Under the pieces are notes generated by a model. That model was not told the DNA's origin and did not search any database. It saw only the letters and a list, made by a program, of their open reading frames with translations. From Paenibacillus sp. BJ-4 (lineage in GTDB: Bacteria; Bacillota; Bacilli; Paenibacillales; Paenibacillaceae): 64,000 bases of DNA. Location of the stretch: positions 30,613 through 94,612 of the forward strand of contig NZ_JAIVEM010000023.1 in the NCBI RefSeq assembly GCF_020404765.1. Direction: 5' to 3'. This document shows, in pieces, positions 1 to 11,592 of the stretch; position 1 is the first letter of the stretch, and each line of letters starts with the position of its first letter. Made by a program: the position numbers and the translations under genes.

Positions 1-249
1 AAACCTTCCAAGCAAAACAACAACCGAAATAACACCGGAAATGCCTTCAAGGCAATTGGACTGGTGAGCGCTATCGGCATTGATCTGACGGTATGCACAC
101 TGGGTGGTTTCTATGCCGGAAATTGGCTTGATGCCAAACTTGGTGGCTCCGGAATTTGGACTGGCGTAAGCGTTCTCGCAGGCTTGGTTGTAGGCGCATT
201 GACTATTGCCCTTGTGATCGGAAAGGTATTGAGGGATAACCATGAATGA
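1..249 (+). CDS. atpZ: AtpZ/AtpI-family membrane protein, 5' partial
   Basis: The reading frame is open from the first base of the window, so the true start lies upstream. The visible protein has two hydrophobic segments, with the pattern GNWLDAKLGGSG between them that is typical of small AtpZ-type proteins at the head of ATP synthase operons. These proteins are thought to help Mg/Ca transport or assembly of the Fo sector; that role comes from the family. An internal GTG at 64 is possible but lacks a good ribosome site. The end overlaps the next gene by 8 bases, which suggests translational coupling. Confidence 0.7.
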   Translation, partial: KPSKQNNNRNNTGNAFKAIGLVSAIGIDLTVCTLGGFYAGNWLDAKLGGSGIWTGVSVLAGLVVGALTIALVIGKVLRDNHE

Positions 250-622
250 GATGACCCGTATGCAAAAAATGTTATGGATCGTAGCGCTTATTATTATGGC
301 TCTGTGTTTCCTGGTCTCCGCCTTCATGCCCCAACATCGTGACATTGCTCACGGAATCATTCTGGGAACGGGAGTAAGCTGTCTAAATGTACTGTATATG
401 GCCTACAAAATTCGACAGGTTGCGAGTGCGGCCGCCGGTGAAGGAAAGAAGAAAAAGGTAGGTATTGGCTTTGGCGTTCGATTAGGGACCTCGATTTTGG
501 CAGTGGTGCTGGCCATTGAATTTCCAGCCTATTTCCATGAGATCGCTGTAATGGCAAGCCTGGTAACTGGACAATTTCTTCTTTTAATTATAGGTGCCAT
601 ATTCACGCTTCAGGAAAAATGA
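242..622 (+). CDS. atpI: ATP synthase subunit I
   Basis: A 126-residue protein with four hydrophobic segments and a basic loop (GEGKKKKVGIG) in the middle, as in ATP synthase protein I, the assembly factor of the c-ring. It overlaps atpZ by 8 bases and lies 29 bases before atpB. Position and membrane topology support the name more than any strict motif does. It probably acts in the membrane during assembly of the c-ring and is not part of the finished enzyme. Confidence 0.8.
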   Translation: MNEMTRMQKMLWIVALIIMALCFLVSAFMPQHRDIAHGIILGTGVSCLNVLYMAYKIRQVASAAAGEGKKKKVGIGFGVRLGTSILAVVLAIEFPAYFHEIAVMASLVTGQFLLLIIGAIFTLQEK

Positions 623-651
623 TAGCTCAACTGAGAAAGGGGTGAGAAAAC

Positions 652-1476
652 ATGTTGCATGAATCACCGATTATTCAATTGGGCGGGTTTAACATTGACT
701 TGTCCGTCATTATTATGCTGGTTGTGACTTGCGCGATTGTGTTTGGATTGGCATTTGCTGCAACGCGCAATTTGTCTGTGGACAATCCGAGTAAGCTGCA
801 AAATTTTATGGAATGGGTAGTAGAATTCGTTCAAGGACTCATTTCCAGTACGATGGATTTGAAAAAAGGGAAGCCATTCCTTTCTTTAGGGATGACGCTG
901 ATCATGTTCATTTTCGTCGGAAATATGCTGGGTCTGCCGTTCGGGATCGTGACTGAATTTGATAATGTGCAAAGTGCACAAGTATTTGGGCATGACATCG
1001 TTCCGGTCAAGGAAGCATTAGAGCAAGCACAGGCGTCTCACCCGGGCGAAGCTGCCCATGTAGGTATCAGCTGGTGGAAATCACCTACCGCAGATGCAGG
1101 GGTATCCATTGGACTGGCATTGATGATCTTTGTCCTGGTTCATTTCCTGGGGATCTTCCGTAATACCAAAGCTTACTTCAAGCATTACGTTCAGCCATTT
1201 CCATTCTTTTTGCCTATTAACTTGATTGAGCAGTTCTCAAAACTATTGACACACGGTATGCGTCTGTTCGGTAATATTTTTGCCGGTGAAGTTTTGATCA
1301 GTGTTCTGCTGAAAATGACAGCACTTGGTGTGGGAGGTATGGTTGCTTCTGTATTGGGACTCGTGGTCTGGCAAGGATTCAGTATTTTTGTCGGCAGCAT
1401 TCAGGCGTTCGTCTTCACCATTTTGACGTTCGTATATATCTCACAGGCAATTGACACACATGAAGAAGAACATTAG
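652..1476 (+). CDS. atpB: F1Fo ATP synthase subunit a
   Basis: Subunit a forms the proton half-channels next to the c-ring. The 274-residue protein is strongly hydrophobic. It carries the signature THGMRLFGNIFAGE with the essential arginine at residue 204, and a second conserved helix near the end (VGSIQAFVFTILTFVYI). A hydrophilic loop of about 40 residues around 110-150 (rich in E, Q, A and H) lies between membrane segments. The ribosome site is GAAAGGGGTGAG just before the ATG. It is the first core gene of the Fo block. Confidence 0.95.
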   Translation: MLHESPIIQLGGFNIDLSVIIMLVVTCAIVFGLAFAATRNLSVDNPSKLQNFMEWVVEFVQGLISSTMDLKKGKPFLSLGMTLIMFIFVGNMLGLPFGIVTEFDNVQSAQVFGHDIVPVKEALEQAQASHPGEAAHVGISWWKSPTADAGVSIGLALMIFVLVHFLGIFRNTKAYFKHYVQPFPFFLPINLIEQFSKLLTHGMRLFGNIFAGEVLISVLLKMTALGVGGMVASVLGLVVWQGFSIFVGSIQAFVFTILTFVYISQAIDTHEEEH

Positions 1477-1498
1477 GTGAATTTAGTTTCAGGTTTTT

Positions 1499-1805
<307 letters not shown>

Positions 1806-1833
1806 TGAATTGAACCTAGCAAGGTTTGGCGGG

Positions 1834-1857
1834 GAAGGCACAGCCATCCGCGCCTTC
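1834..1857 (+). other. RNA hairpin between atpE and atpF
   Basis: GAAGGC (1834-1839) pairs with GCCTTC (1852-1857). It is followed by only three T residues, so if it terminates at all it would be leaky. It lies in the 111-base gap between atpE and atpF and may protect the atpE message or set subunit ratios. Confidence 0.4.
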
Positions 1858-1916
1858 TTTGTTGCTTAAACATGAAAGATCCAGGACTGACGTTCACCGG
1901 AAAGGAGTGACTTCAA

Positions 1917-2405
1917 TTGAGTTTAAATTGGACAAGTATCGTTTTTACGATCATTGCATTTTTGATCTTGTACTGGTTACTGACCCGCTATGCATTCGGC
2001 CCTCTCTTTTCCGTTATGGAGAAGCGGCGTCAGCTTGTATTGCAGCAAATGAGTGAAGCAGCACAAACCCGTGAACAGGCTGTTGCTTATGTTGAGGAGC
2101 AAAAACAGGCTCTCCAGCAAGCGCGTAAGGAAGCTTACGATATTATTGAGCAGTCGAAACAAACAGGTAACAAGCAAGCAGAGCAAATTATTATTCAGGC
2201 TAAAGACGAAGCAGTTCGCCTGAAGGATGAGGCTGTTCGTGAAATCACAAGCGAGCGCAATAAGGCAGTTGCCGAGCTGCGCAGCGAAGTGGGTAAAGCT
2301 TCGGTACAAATTGCTTCCAAGCTGATTCAAAAAGAAATCAAGGAAGACCAAGTCCAGGGAGAGCTTGTCGACCAGTACCTTAAAGAGGTAGGAGGCAAAG
2401 CATGA
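1917..2405 (+). CDS. atpF: F1Fo ATP synthase subunit b
   Basis: A 162-residue stator protein: one N-terminal membrane helix (about residues 5-22) followed by a long charged helix rich in E, K, Q and A, which forms the peripheral stalk dimer. The start is a TTG, chosen because AAAGGAGTGA lies 7 bases before it and the membrane helix begins at once. The last codons overlap the start of atpH by 4 bases (ATGA), so the two stator subunits are translationally coupled. Confidence 0.93.
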   Translation: MSLNWTSIVFTIIAFLILYWLLTRYAFGPLFSVMEKRRQLVLQQMSEAAQTREQAVAYVEEQKQALQQARKEAYDIIEQSKQTGNKQAEQIIIQAKDEAVRLKDEAVREITSERNKAVAELRSEVGKASVQIASKLIQKEIKEDQVQGELVDQYLKEVGGKA

Positions 2406-2947
2406 GCCGGGATACGGTAGTTGCCAAACGGTATGCGAAAGCCTTGTTTGAAGTGGCAGAGCAGGAGCAGACCATTATGGAGACCGAGCAGGAACTGCGT
2501 GCTTTTGTAGAGGCTGTATCGGGGGATGCCGAAATCCGTAAGTTCATTAATTCTCCTAACATTACGGAAGAGGTAAAGCTTCAGGTTCTGGCCAACAGCT
2601 TTGAAGGCAAGGTGTCTGCCTCGCTAATTAACACGATTAAGTTGTTGATTCAGCGCAGCAGAGCTGATTTGTTTGAAGCTCTCCTTGATGGTTACCTTGA
2701 GATTCAGGAGTACAAGCTGGGATTGGCCCATGCAAAGGTGTATTCCACTTATGCATTAAGTGAGCAGGAAAAAGCAACGGTGGCCGAGGAATTCGGAGCC
2801 CGTGAACATAAAACAATCCGCGTGGAAAATATAGTAGACCCTAGTCTGCTGGGCGGATTGAAAGTGGTTATCGGCGATACACTGTACGACGGCAGTCTGG
2901 CCGGCAAGCTGGATCGTCTTGAGAAATCCTTTAACAGACGAGTATAG
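2402..2947 (+). CDS. atpH: F1Fo ATP synthase subunit delta
   Basis: A 181-residue soluble protein that joins the b stalk to the top of the alpha/beta hexamer. It begins VAKRYAKALFEVA, the usual N-terminal helix of delta/OSCP proteins, and ends with the conserved DPSLLGGLKVVIGDTLYDGS region. It overlaps atpF by 4 bases and is 19 bases before atpA. Confidence 0.93.
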   Translation: MSRDTVVAKRYAKALFEVAEQEQTIMETEQELRAFVEAVSGDAEIRKFINSPNITEEVKLQVLANSFEGKVSASLINTIKLLIQRSRADLFEALLDGYLEIQEYKLGLAHAKVYSTYALSEQEKATVAEEFGAREHKTIRVENIVDPSLLGGLKVVIGDTLYDGSLAGKLDRLEKSFNRRV

Positions 2948-2960
2948 AAGATAGGGGTGA

Positions 2961-4481
<1,521 letters not shown>

Positions 4482-4506
4482 TACATGAATTTGCCTGTTT
4501 ATGACG

Positions 4507-4560
4507 AAAAATGTTCTAAGGAAGCGTGCCCTTCGGGCTTTGGCTTCCTTGGCATGTTTT
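4507..4560 (+). other. Long three-part hairpin between atpA and atpG
   Basis: AAGGAAGC (4518-4525) pairs with GCTTCCTT (4543-4550). An outer A-rich/T-rich arm (4507-4513 with 4553-4560) and an inner GCCC/GGGC stem (4528-4531 with 4535-4538) extend it. The right arm ends in GTTTTA, so weak termination or RNase protection are both possible. Confidence 0.5.
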
Positions 4561-4606
4561 ACCCCCAATAACAGGTCCTTTAATATATGTCCGGCTGGAC
4601 TTGAAT

Positions 4607-4678
4607 CTTACGAAGTAGCTTTGTTTTTCTGAAAGCTAAGTGATTGCTTACGAAGTTAGCTTTGGCCTTGCCAAAGCT
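4607..4678 (+). repeat. Two TTACGAAGT motifs with hairpins before atpG
   Basis: CTTACGAAGTAGCT (4607-4620) and CTTACGAAGTTAGCT (4647-4661) are near-identical. In each, the terminal AGCT starts a hairpin: AGCTTT...AAAGCT for the first, and a 9-bp AGCTTTGGC (4658-4666) / GCCAAAGCT (4670-4678) for the second. The second hairpin ends 2 bases before the atpG ribosome site AAGGTGGTGA. A third copy is found before atpC (7109). Confidence 0.6.
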
Positions 4679-4694
4679 TGAAGGTGGTGAAATC

Positions 4695-5561
4695 ATGGCA
4701 AAAGGTATGCGCGAGATTAAACGTCAGATTAAAAGTATACAGAGTACAAAGCAAATTACGAAAGCGATGGAAATGGTCGCTGCATCCAAGCTGAGAAAAG
4801 CCCAGGAGAAAGCGGAGTCGGCTCGTCCTTACGCTGAAAAGCTTAAGGAAGTCGTCAGCAGTATTGCTTCTGGATCGAACAACGTCAAGCATCCGATGCT
4901 GGAGACGCGTCCGGTTAAGAAGACTGCTTATCTCATCATCACATCTGATCGTGGTCTGGCTGGTGGTTATAACGCCAATATTTTGCGGCAGGTTACGCAG
5001 ACGATTGCGGAACGTCACCGTTCACAGGATGAATTTGTGATTTTCATCATCGGACGAAAAGGACGAGATTATTTCAGACGTCGTGAGTTCCCTATTGCAG
5101 AGTCAGTGACTGACTTGTCGGATACGCCTGCTTTTGCAGATATCAAAACGATTGCAAGCAAGGCTGTAAAAGGCTTTGAACTTAAAGAATTTGATGAGCT
5201 TTATCTATGCTATAACCGCTTTGTCAATGCACTGACTCAAATTCCGACAGTCGACCGTTTGTTGCCAATGGCAACACTGGATTCGGATACTGCTTCATCC
5301 TCGATTGATTACGAGTATGAGCCTTCACCAGATGGAGTGCTGGAAGTATTGTTGCCGCGTTATGCAGAAACACTCATCTACGGCGCTTTGCTGGATGGTA
5401 AGGCCAGTGAGCTGGGAGCGAAGATGACTGCGATGGGGTCTGCTACCAAAAATGCTACCAAGCTGATTGGTGAACTGTCGTTGACCTATAACCGTGCTCG
5501 TCAAGCGGCTATTACCCAGGAAATTACGGAAATTGTGGCAGGTGCAAATGCTCAGTCTTAA
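4695..5561 (+). CDS. atpG: F1Fo ATP synthase subunit gamma
   Basis: The central rotor shaft of F1, 288 residues. It begins MAKGMREIKRQIKSIQSTKQ and contains ITKAMEMVAASKLRKAQ, the typical N-terminal shaft helix, and ends with the matching C-terminal helix (YNRARQAAITQEITEIVAGA). The frame is open upstream to 4644, but the ATG at 4695 has AAGGTGGTGA at the right spacing and gives the family N-terminus. Confidence 0.96.
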   Translation: MAKGMREIKRQIKSIQSTKQITKAMEMVAASKLRKAQEKAESARPYAEKLKEVVSSIASGSNNVKHPMLETRPVKKTAYLIITSDRGLAGGYNANILRQVTQTIAERHRSQDEFVIFIIGRKGRDYFRRREFPIAESVTDLSDTPAFADIKTIASKAVKGFELKEFDELYLCYNRFVNALTQIPTVDRLLPMATLDSDTASSSIDYEYEPSPDGVLEVLLPRYAETLIYGALLDGKASELGAKMTAMGSATKNATKLIGELSLTYNRARQAAITQEITEIVAGANAQS

Positions 5562-5575
5562 TGAGATTTTGCAGA

Positions 5576-5647
5576 CTGCTGTATAGCAGAGCCTATACTA
5601 ATATGATAATTTGCGGGCGCAAAACAAATCAGAGTTTTTCGGATTTG
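5576..5647 (+). other. Hairpin cluster between atpG and atpD
   Basis: Three short inverted repeats lie one after another in the 120-base gap: CTGCT/AGCAG (5576-5580, 5585-5589), TTTGCG/CGCAAA (5610-5615, 5618-5623) and CAAATC/GATTTG (5625-5630, 5642-5647). They end about 18 bases before the atpD ribosome site AGGAGGG. None has a T-run. Confidence 0.4.
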
Positions 5648-5666
5648 CGGCTGTGCAAGCTTGTAG

Positions 5667-7082
<1,416 letters not shown>

Positions 7083-7108
7083 TTACACAGGCAAGAATAG
7101 CCGAGAGC

Positions 7109-7137
7109 CTTACGAAGTGAGCTGTCTGTGGACAGCT
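7109..7137 (+). repeat. Third TTACGAAGT motif with hairpin, before atpC
   Basis: CTTACGAAGTGAGCT (7109-7123) matches the two copies before atpG. Its AGCTGTC (7120-7126) pairs with GACAGCT (7131-7137), and the hairpin ends just before the atpC ribosome site AGGAGGG (7141). Confidence 0.6.
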
Positions 7138-7153
7138 TTCAGGAGGGATTCAA

Positions 7154-7567
7154 GTGAGCACGTATTTATTAGAGATTGTGACGCCGGAGCGCCTGGTCTA
7201 TACAGAGCAGGTCAACAGCATCAGTGTTCGCGGCTCAGAAGGCGACCTTGGTATTTTACCTGGACACCTTCCCTTGGTCACTCCCTTGAAGATTGCACCG
7301 GTACGTATCAAAATCGGTGGTCAGACTGAGGTGATCGCGGTCAATGGGGGCTTTGTTGAAGTCCGCAAGGATAAAGTGGTCATTTTGGCTGAGAGTGCGG
7401 AACGCTCTGAAGATATTGACGTAGAGCGTGCCCGTGCGGCAAGGGAGCGGGCGGAGCTGCGGCTCCAAAGCAAGCAGGAACAGATAGACCATCATCGGGC
7501 GGAAGTGGCTCTGCAACGGGCGCTTAACCGTTTGAATGCTACAAGTATCAGAACCAATAAGAATTAA
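7154..7567 (+). CDS. atpC: F1Fo ATP synthase subunit epsilon
   Basis: A 137-residue regulatory subunit at the foot of the shaft. It has the N-terminal beta-sandwich (EIVTPERLVYTEQVNSISVRG, GDLGILPGHLPLVTPLKIAPV) and a C-terminal pair of helices rich in A, R and E (residues about 90-135). The start is GTG with AGGAGGG 6 bases upstream. It is the last gene of the operon. Confidence 0.95.
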   Translation: MSTYLLEIVTPERLVYTEQVNSISVRGSEGDLGILPGHLPLVTPLKIAPVRIKIGGQTEVIAVNGGFVEVRKDKVVILAESAERSEDIDVERARAARERAELRLQSKQEQIDHHRAEVALQRALNRLNATSIRTNKN

Positions 7568-7915
7568 ATATTAGGTTTTAGTGGAATTATAAGAGGGTTC
7601 GGCATAGTATACGGATGGAATGACAGGGAGACCGCTTCAGAACTTCTGCCAGAGAATGTCCGGCAGGTGGAGAGGAAAACCTTTCCTTCATTCGATCACT
7701 GTGATCGGGCCCTTTTTTTAGACATTTTTACCAAATATGCAGTCCTATTTCTTGCTTGGCAGCTAGGTACATAGTACCTTTTAAATTCACGAAACAGAAG
7801 TAATTATTCACATTTTGTCGAAATAAATGTTCTGAAAGCAGAAATATGACTAGCATATTAGGCGTGCGCCGAGTATTATAAAGAAGTCTGTGAAGCAGGA
7901 TGGGAGGGATGACGG
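7568..7915 (+). other. Gap after the atp operon with terminator-like hairpins
   Basis: No gene is seen here. CTGCC/GGCAG form a hairpin near 7650-7667. CGATCAC (7693-7699) with GTGATCG (7701-7707), then GGGCCC and seven T residues (7713-7719), look like the operon terminator. The rest to 7915 is AT-rich and shows no convincing promoter. Confidence 0.55.
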
Positions 7916-8167
7916 ATGAACGGGAAGCAGCAGTTGGCTGAACAGCTAAGTCAATCGGCGAGTATGACCGCGTTGATCTCCATGATCGTGTCGCTCATCT
8001 GTATAGCGCTAGCTTGGTGGGCTTTACAGAGCTTAAAGCTGGATTTGATAATCCGGCACCCCAAAGGACCGCAAGGCAGATTGTTGCATTTGTTTCTTGC
8101 TATTATCGTCGGACAGCTAGTTTCTGGTTTCCTGCTGAGCTACATCTCATGGAGCCAGATGCTCTAG
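7916..8167 (+). CDS. ywzB: DUF1146 small membrane protein (YwzB-like)
   Basis: An 83-residue protein with two hydrophobic segments (about 18-39 and 58-78) separated by a short loop with the pattern LKLDLIIRHPKGPQGRLLHLFLAI. This pattern and the position between atpC and murA match DUF1146/YwzB proteins of Bacillales. Its function is unknown. Ribosome site: GGGAGGGATGACGG. The B. subtilis neighbour ywmB is not present between this gene and murA. Confidence 0.8.
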   Translation: MNGKQQLAEQLSQSASMTALISMIVSLICIALAWWALQSLKLDLIIRHPKGPQGRLLHLFLAIIVGQLVSGFLLSYISWSQML

Positions 8168-8490
8168 TGTGTTGTTTTAACATGGAGTGGGCGGGTTATA
8201 TGACTTTATGACTGTGTCTCTGCGGGAATTGTCGAATAACATCGTTCCATATTGTCAACAATGGTAAACAAAAGAACCATACATGTATAACCGACTGAAT
8301 CAGTTGGAGTACGATGGACATCAAGCACAAAAAACGCTTGTATACTTGTTTTGATCAGTGGTATGATGGCAGTTAGGGTATTAATAAAATCTTGTTTTTT
8401 TATGTAATGAAAAAGCAAGGCATGAAAATAGCGGAATATGTTCTTTTTTCCATGATGGAAAAGGGAAATGACGCGCGGAGGGAACCATAG
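8168..8490 (+). other. Gap upstream of murA
   Basis: No gene is seen. A candidate vegetative promoter is TTGTAT (8338-8343), 18-base spacer, TATGAT (8362-8367). In B. subtilis this position holds ywmB; no frame with a signal peptide is present here. Confidence 0.4.
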
Positions 8491-9846
8491 ATGAGCAAAT
8501 TTATCGTCCGCGGTGGCAACAGATTGACCGGGAGTGTCAAAGTCAGCGGAGCCAAAAACTCAGTTCTGCCGATCATCGCCGCTTCTCTGCTAGGAGAAGA
8601 AGGAGAAAGTGTTATTATTGATGCACCTCCTCTAGACGATGTGATGACCATTAACAAAGTACTGGAGTCCTTAGGAGCAGGCGTTACATACCAAGATGAG
8701 GTCATTCGTGTTGACGCGCGGAAGATAATTTCCTGTGAAGCCCCTTATGAGTGGGTTAGGAAAATGCGCGCATCATTTTTGGTTATGGGGCCGTTGCTTA
8801 CACGTTTGGGACATACAAGAATTTCGCTTCCGGGCGGCTGCGCAATTGGCACACGACCAATTGACCAGCATTTGAAGGGCTTTGAAGCATTGGGGGCCGA
8901 GATTAGTCTGGGCCAAGGTTTTATTGAAGCGAAAAGTAACGGGCGTCTGCGTGGAGCCAAAGTTTATTTGGATGTAGCCAGCGTAGGAGCAACCGAGAAT
9001 ATTATGATGGCCGCTACTCTTGCCGAGGGCGTAACCACTATTGAAAATGCTGCTAAGGAACCTGAGATCGTTGATCTTGCGAACTTCCTCAATGGTATGG
9101 GGGCCAAGGTACGCGGTGCAGGCACAGGCATTATTCGCATTGAAGGCGTCGAGAAACTTCATGGTGTGAAACATACGGTCATTCCCGACCGTGTAGAAGC
9201 AGGTACTTATATGGTTGCTGCTGCGATCACAGGCGGGAACGTATATGTGGAAGGTGCAATATCCGATCATTTGGGACCTGTTATCTCCAAGATGGAAGAA
9301 ATGGGTGTAACCATTCAACCGGATGAAAACGGAATTCGTGTTATCGCAGATAAACCGTTAAAGGCCGTTGATGTTAAAACGTTGCCTTATCCTGGTTTCC
9401 CTACGGATATGCAGTCTCAGATGATGGCACTTCAACTTGCTGCTGAAGGAACGAGCATTATCACGGAAACCGTCTTTGAAAATCGCTTCATGCATGTGGA
9501 TGAATTTCATCTTATGAATGCGGAGATTAAAGTCGAAGGACGTTCTGCGATTGTAACAGGCAATGCGAAGCTGACAGGTGCGAAAGTGACCTCGACAGAT
9601 TTGCGTGCAGGTGCTGCGTTAATTCTGACCGGACTTATTGCGGAGGGTACTACGGAGGTATCCGGTGTACATCATATCGACCGTGGCTACGTTCATTTGG
9701 CTGAGAAGCTGACTGGATTGGGTGCGGACATTTACAGAGTGACCGTAGAAGAGCCGAAGTTGGATCATTCGTCGAGTACAGAGCGTGTGATGCCGGAAGA
9801 AACTACAGGTAATCTGTTCAAAAAGATTCAGCCTTCACTGGCATGA
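8491..9846 (+). CDS. murA: UDP-N-acetylglucosamine 1-carboxyvinyltransferase
   Basis: This cytoplasmic enzyme transfers enolpyruvate from PEP to UDP-GlcNAc, the first committed step of peptidoglycan synthesis. The 451-residue protein starts in [22 protein letters not shown], with K22 and N23 of the active site, and has the PEP/fosfomycin-reactive cysteine C117 in [14 protein letters not shown]. The length is about 20-30 residues beyond the usual because of a polar C-terminal tail. The position next to spoIID fits the MurAA paralogue of Bacillales. Ribosome site: GCGGAGGGAACC. Confidence 0.95.
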   Translation: MSKFIVRGGNRLTGSVKVSGAKNSVLPIIAASLLGEEGESVIIDAPPLDDVMTINKVLESLGAGVTYQDEVIRVDARKIISCEAPYEWVRKMRASFLVMGPLLTRLGHTRISLPGGCAIGTRPIDQHLKGFEALGAEISLGQGFIEAKSNGRLRGAKVYLDVASVGATENIMMAATLAEGVTTIENAAKEPEIVDLANFLNGMGAKVRGAGTGIIRIEGVEKLHGVKHTVIPDRVEAGTYMVAAAITGGNVYVEGAISDHLGPVISKMEEMGVTIQPDENGIRVIADKPLKAVDVKTLPYPGFPTDMQSQMMALQLAAEGTSIITETVFENRFMHVDEFHLMNAEIKVEGRSAIVTGNAKLTGAKVTSTDLRAGAALILTGLIAEGTTEVSGVHHIDRGYVHLAEKLTGLGADIYRVTVEEPKLDHSSSTERVMPEETTGNLFKKIQPSLA

Positions 9847-9901
9847 GCTTTAACGTACGCATTCTCATGTAGCGTATGGGGATGGTTCACAAACAACTAA
9901 G

Positions 9902-9930
9902 AACCAAGTCCGAAAGGGCTTGGTTTTTTT
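9902..9930 (+). terminator. Rho-independent terminator of murA
   Basis: AACCAAGTCC (9902-9911), GAAA loop, GGGCTTGGTT (9916-9925), then a run of T to 9930. A textbook terminator. Confidence 0.9.
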
Positions 9931-10076
9931 GTATTTCCAGCTTGTCTTTTTTCATTCTTTCAGTTCTCTTAAAACGGTTCTATCAAAGTGGACGACCTCA
10001 TATGATTGAAAATATCTACTGGAGCAGTTGATTGATTCCAGCCGGATATTCAGTCCTTTGATGGAGGTTTCAGCCT

Positions 10077-11522
10077 ATGAAAGATTCACAGGTTCGCATT
10101 CGTATACCGATTCGTCATGCCAACGAACATCGCCGGACTTTACCTGCGGAAGAAAGTCCCGGCTTTATAGCTGCTTCAACACAGACAAGCAAGCTTGCTC
10201 AGCAGAGGTCGGGCACACGACGCACATTGCCCGATGAAGCCAGGTACGCACGGCGTGCAACGGCAGTGACTCCCGCTGTGCATCCCGTAGGCACGTCACT
10301 CCCCGCCTCCGGCGCAGCAGCTCGTGACATACGTGGCGCAAACTTGCCGCCCGTATCCATGCCCGTGCCACATCTGCGGCCTGCCACCGGGCGTGCTCCA
10401 CGCTGGGGAAGCTACCGTCCCTGGCTGCCAGCTGCCGCCATAGCAGGCCTGTTGGCGCTTGCGCTGGCTGTGCCTGCGTTAATGACGTGGCCTCGCCATA
10501 CGGCGCAGCCGTTGCCACCGGGCAGCCGCAAGGCAGCTCCCGAGATGCCCGTCGCGGCTGCGAAGTCTGAGGCCCCCGTGACGCGACTGCCGGGGGTTCC
10601 GCCCATCCCGGCGGTGCCTGCTGCTCCAGCGCGTGGTGTTCCGGCAGTGGCAGAGCCGGACGTGCGTGTGTACGTCACGTCTACGGGCCGTACAGAGACG
10701 CTGCCGCTGGAGGAGTACATTGTCGGCGTTGTAGCCGCCGAAATGCCGCCCAGCTTCGAAGGCGAGGCACTGAAGGCGCAAGCTATTGCCGCGCGCACCT
10801 TCATTACTCGGCGTTTGCTGGCTGATGACACCAGTGGCACGCCGGCAGGAGCAGATGTGACGGATACCGTTAAGCATCAGGCTTACATTTCTAAAGCCAA
10901 ACTTGCTAGAGAGTGGGGACATTCAGGTAAAGCTACTGAGCTGGCTAAAATTCGGCAGGCAGTGCACGACACCAAGGATACGATCATGGTATATGAAGGG
11001 AAACCGATTACCGCCTCTTTTTTTTCTACCAGCAACGGCTATACCGAAAATTCAGAGGATGTTTGGGCCAAGGCTGTGCCCTACTTACGGAGCGTATCGA
11101 GTCCCTGGGACAAGCAACTGGCCCCACGATATACAGAAACCATCACACTGAGCCGTCAGAGCGTGTTTGATAGACTGGGATTGAGCCGTGCTGCGATGGC
11201 TGCTTCTACCGGAGGTGAAAGTACGCCTGAGATTCAGGTACTCTCCAAGACAGAAGGGCATCGCATCAAAAAGATTGAAGTAGGAGGAACAGTCTTTACA
11301 GGACCGGAAATTCGCAACAAACTGGGACTGCGTTCGGCTGAATTTACCTGGAGGACCGAAGGAAACAAGATTGCTATAACGACCTATGGTTACGGCCATG
11401 GTGTCGGCATGAGTCAGTGGGGGGCCAATGGAATGGCCAAGGAAGGCTATACTGCCACTCAAATTCTCCTTCACTACTATACTGGTATTTCCTTTGCACA
11501 GGCTTCTCGTATTCTAAGTTAG
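10077..11522 (+). CDS. spoIID: Stage II sporulation protein D, long form
   Basis: SpoIID is a membrane-anchored lytic transglycosylase that degrades septal peptidoglycan during engulfment. The SpoIID domain is clear from about residue 200 (LPLEEYIVGVVAAEMPPSFE, ALKAQAIAARTFITRR) to the C-terminal YGYGHGVGMSQWGANGMA. A membrane helix spans about 119-140. The protein has 481 residues against about 340 in B. subtilis. The extra part is a cytoplasmic N-terminal stretch of about 115 residues, and a Pro/Ala-rich linker follows the helix; both are visibly GC-rich. The ATG follows TGGAGGTTTCAGCCT. Confidence 0.92.
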   Translation: MKDSQVRIRIPIRHANEHRRTLPAEESPGFIAASTQTSKLAQQRSGTRRTLPDEARYARRATAVTPAVHPVGTSLPASGAAARDIRGANLPPVSMPVPHLRPATGRAPRWGSYRPWLPAAAIAGLLALALAVPALMTWPRHTAQPLPPGSRKAAPEMPVAAAKSEAPVTRLPGVPPIPAVPAAPARGVPAVAEPDVRVYVTSTGRTETLPLEEYIVGVVAAEMPPSFEGEALKAQAIAARTFITRRLLADDTSGTPAGADVTDTVKHQAYISKAKLAREWGHSGKATELAKIRQAVHDTKDTIMVYEGKPITASFFSTSNGYTENSEDVWAKAVPYLRSVSSPWDKQLAPRYTETITLSRQSVFDRLGLSRAAMAASTGGESTPEIQVLSKTEGHRIKKIEVGGTVFTGPEIRNKLGLRSAEFTWRTEGNKIAITTYGYGHGVGMSQWGANGMAKEGYTATQILLHYYTGISFAQASRILS

Positions 11523-11543
11523 TAAATTTTTCAAAACTTTGAA

Positions 11544-11572
11544 GTATAAAAGAGTTGCACCCGGTAACACTG
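11544..11572 (+). promoter_or_regulatory. Candidate sigma-F promoter of spoIIQ
   Basis: GTATA (11544-11548) and GGTAACACTG (11563-11572), spacer 14. Both boxes fit the published forespore sigma-F consensus GYWTA and GGNRANAHTR at every position. The spacer is slightly short. It lies directly upstream of the spoIIQ-like gene, which is a sigma-F gene in B. subtilis. Confidence 0.55.
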
Positions 11573-11592
11573 GTTACTGAGGTGATGAGCAA

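Noticed and set aside
7620..7720. T-box or other known riboswitch between atpC and the DUF1146 gene
   Set aside because: No T-box core sequence or known riboswitch core was found; the hairpins fit an operon terminator.
9999..10006. CATATGAT as a sigma-E -10 element for spoIID
   Set aside because: No convincing -35 box at 13-15 bases upstream, so not listed as a feature although sigma-E control of spoIID is expected from B. subtilis.
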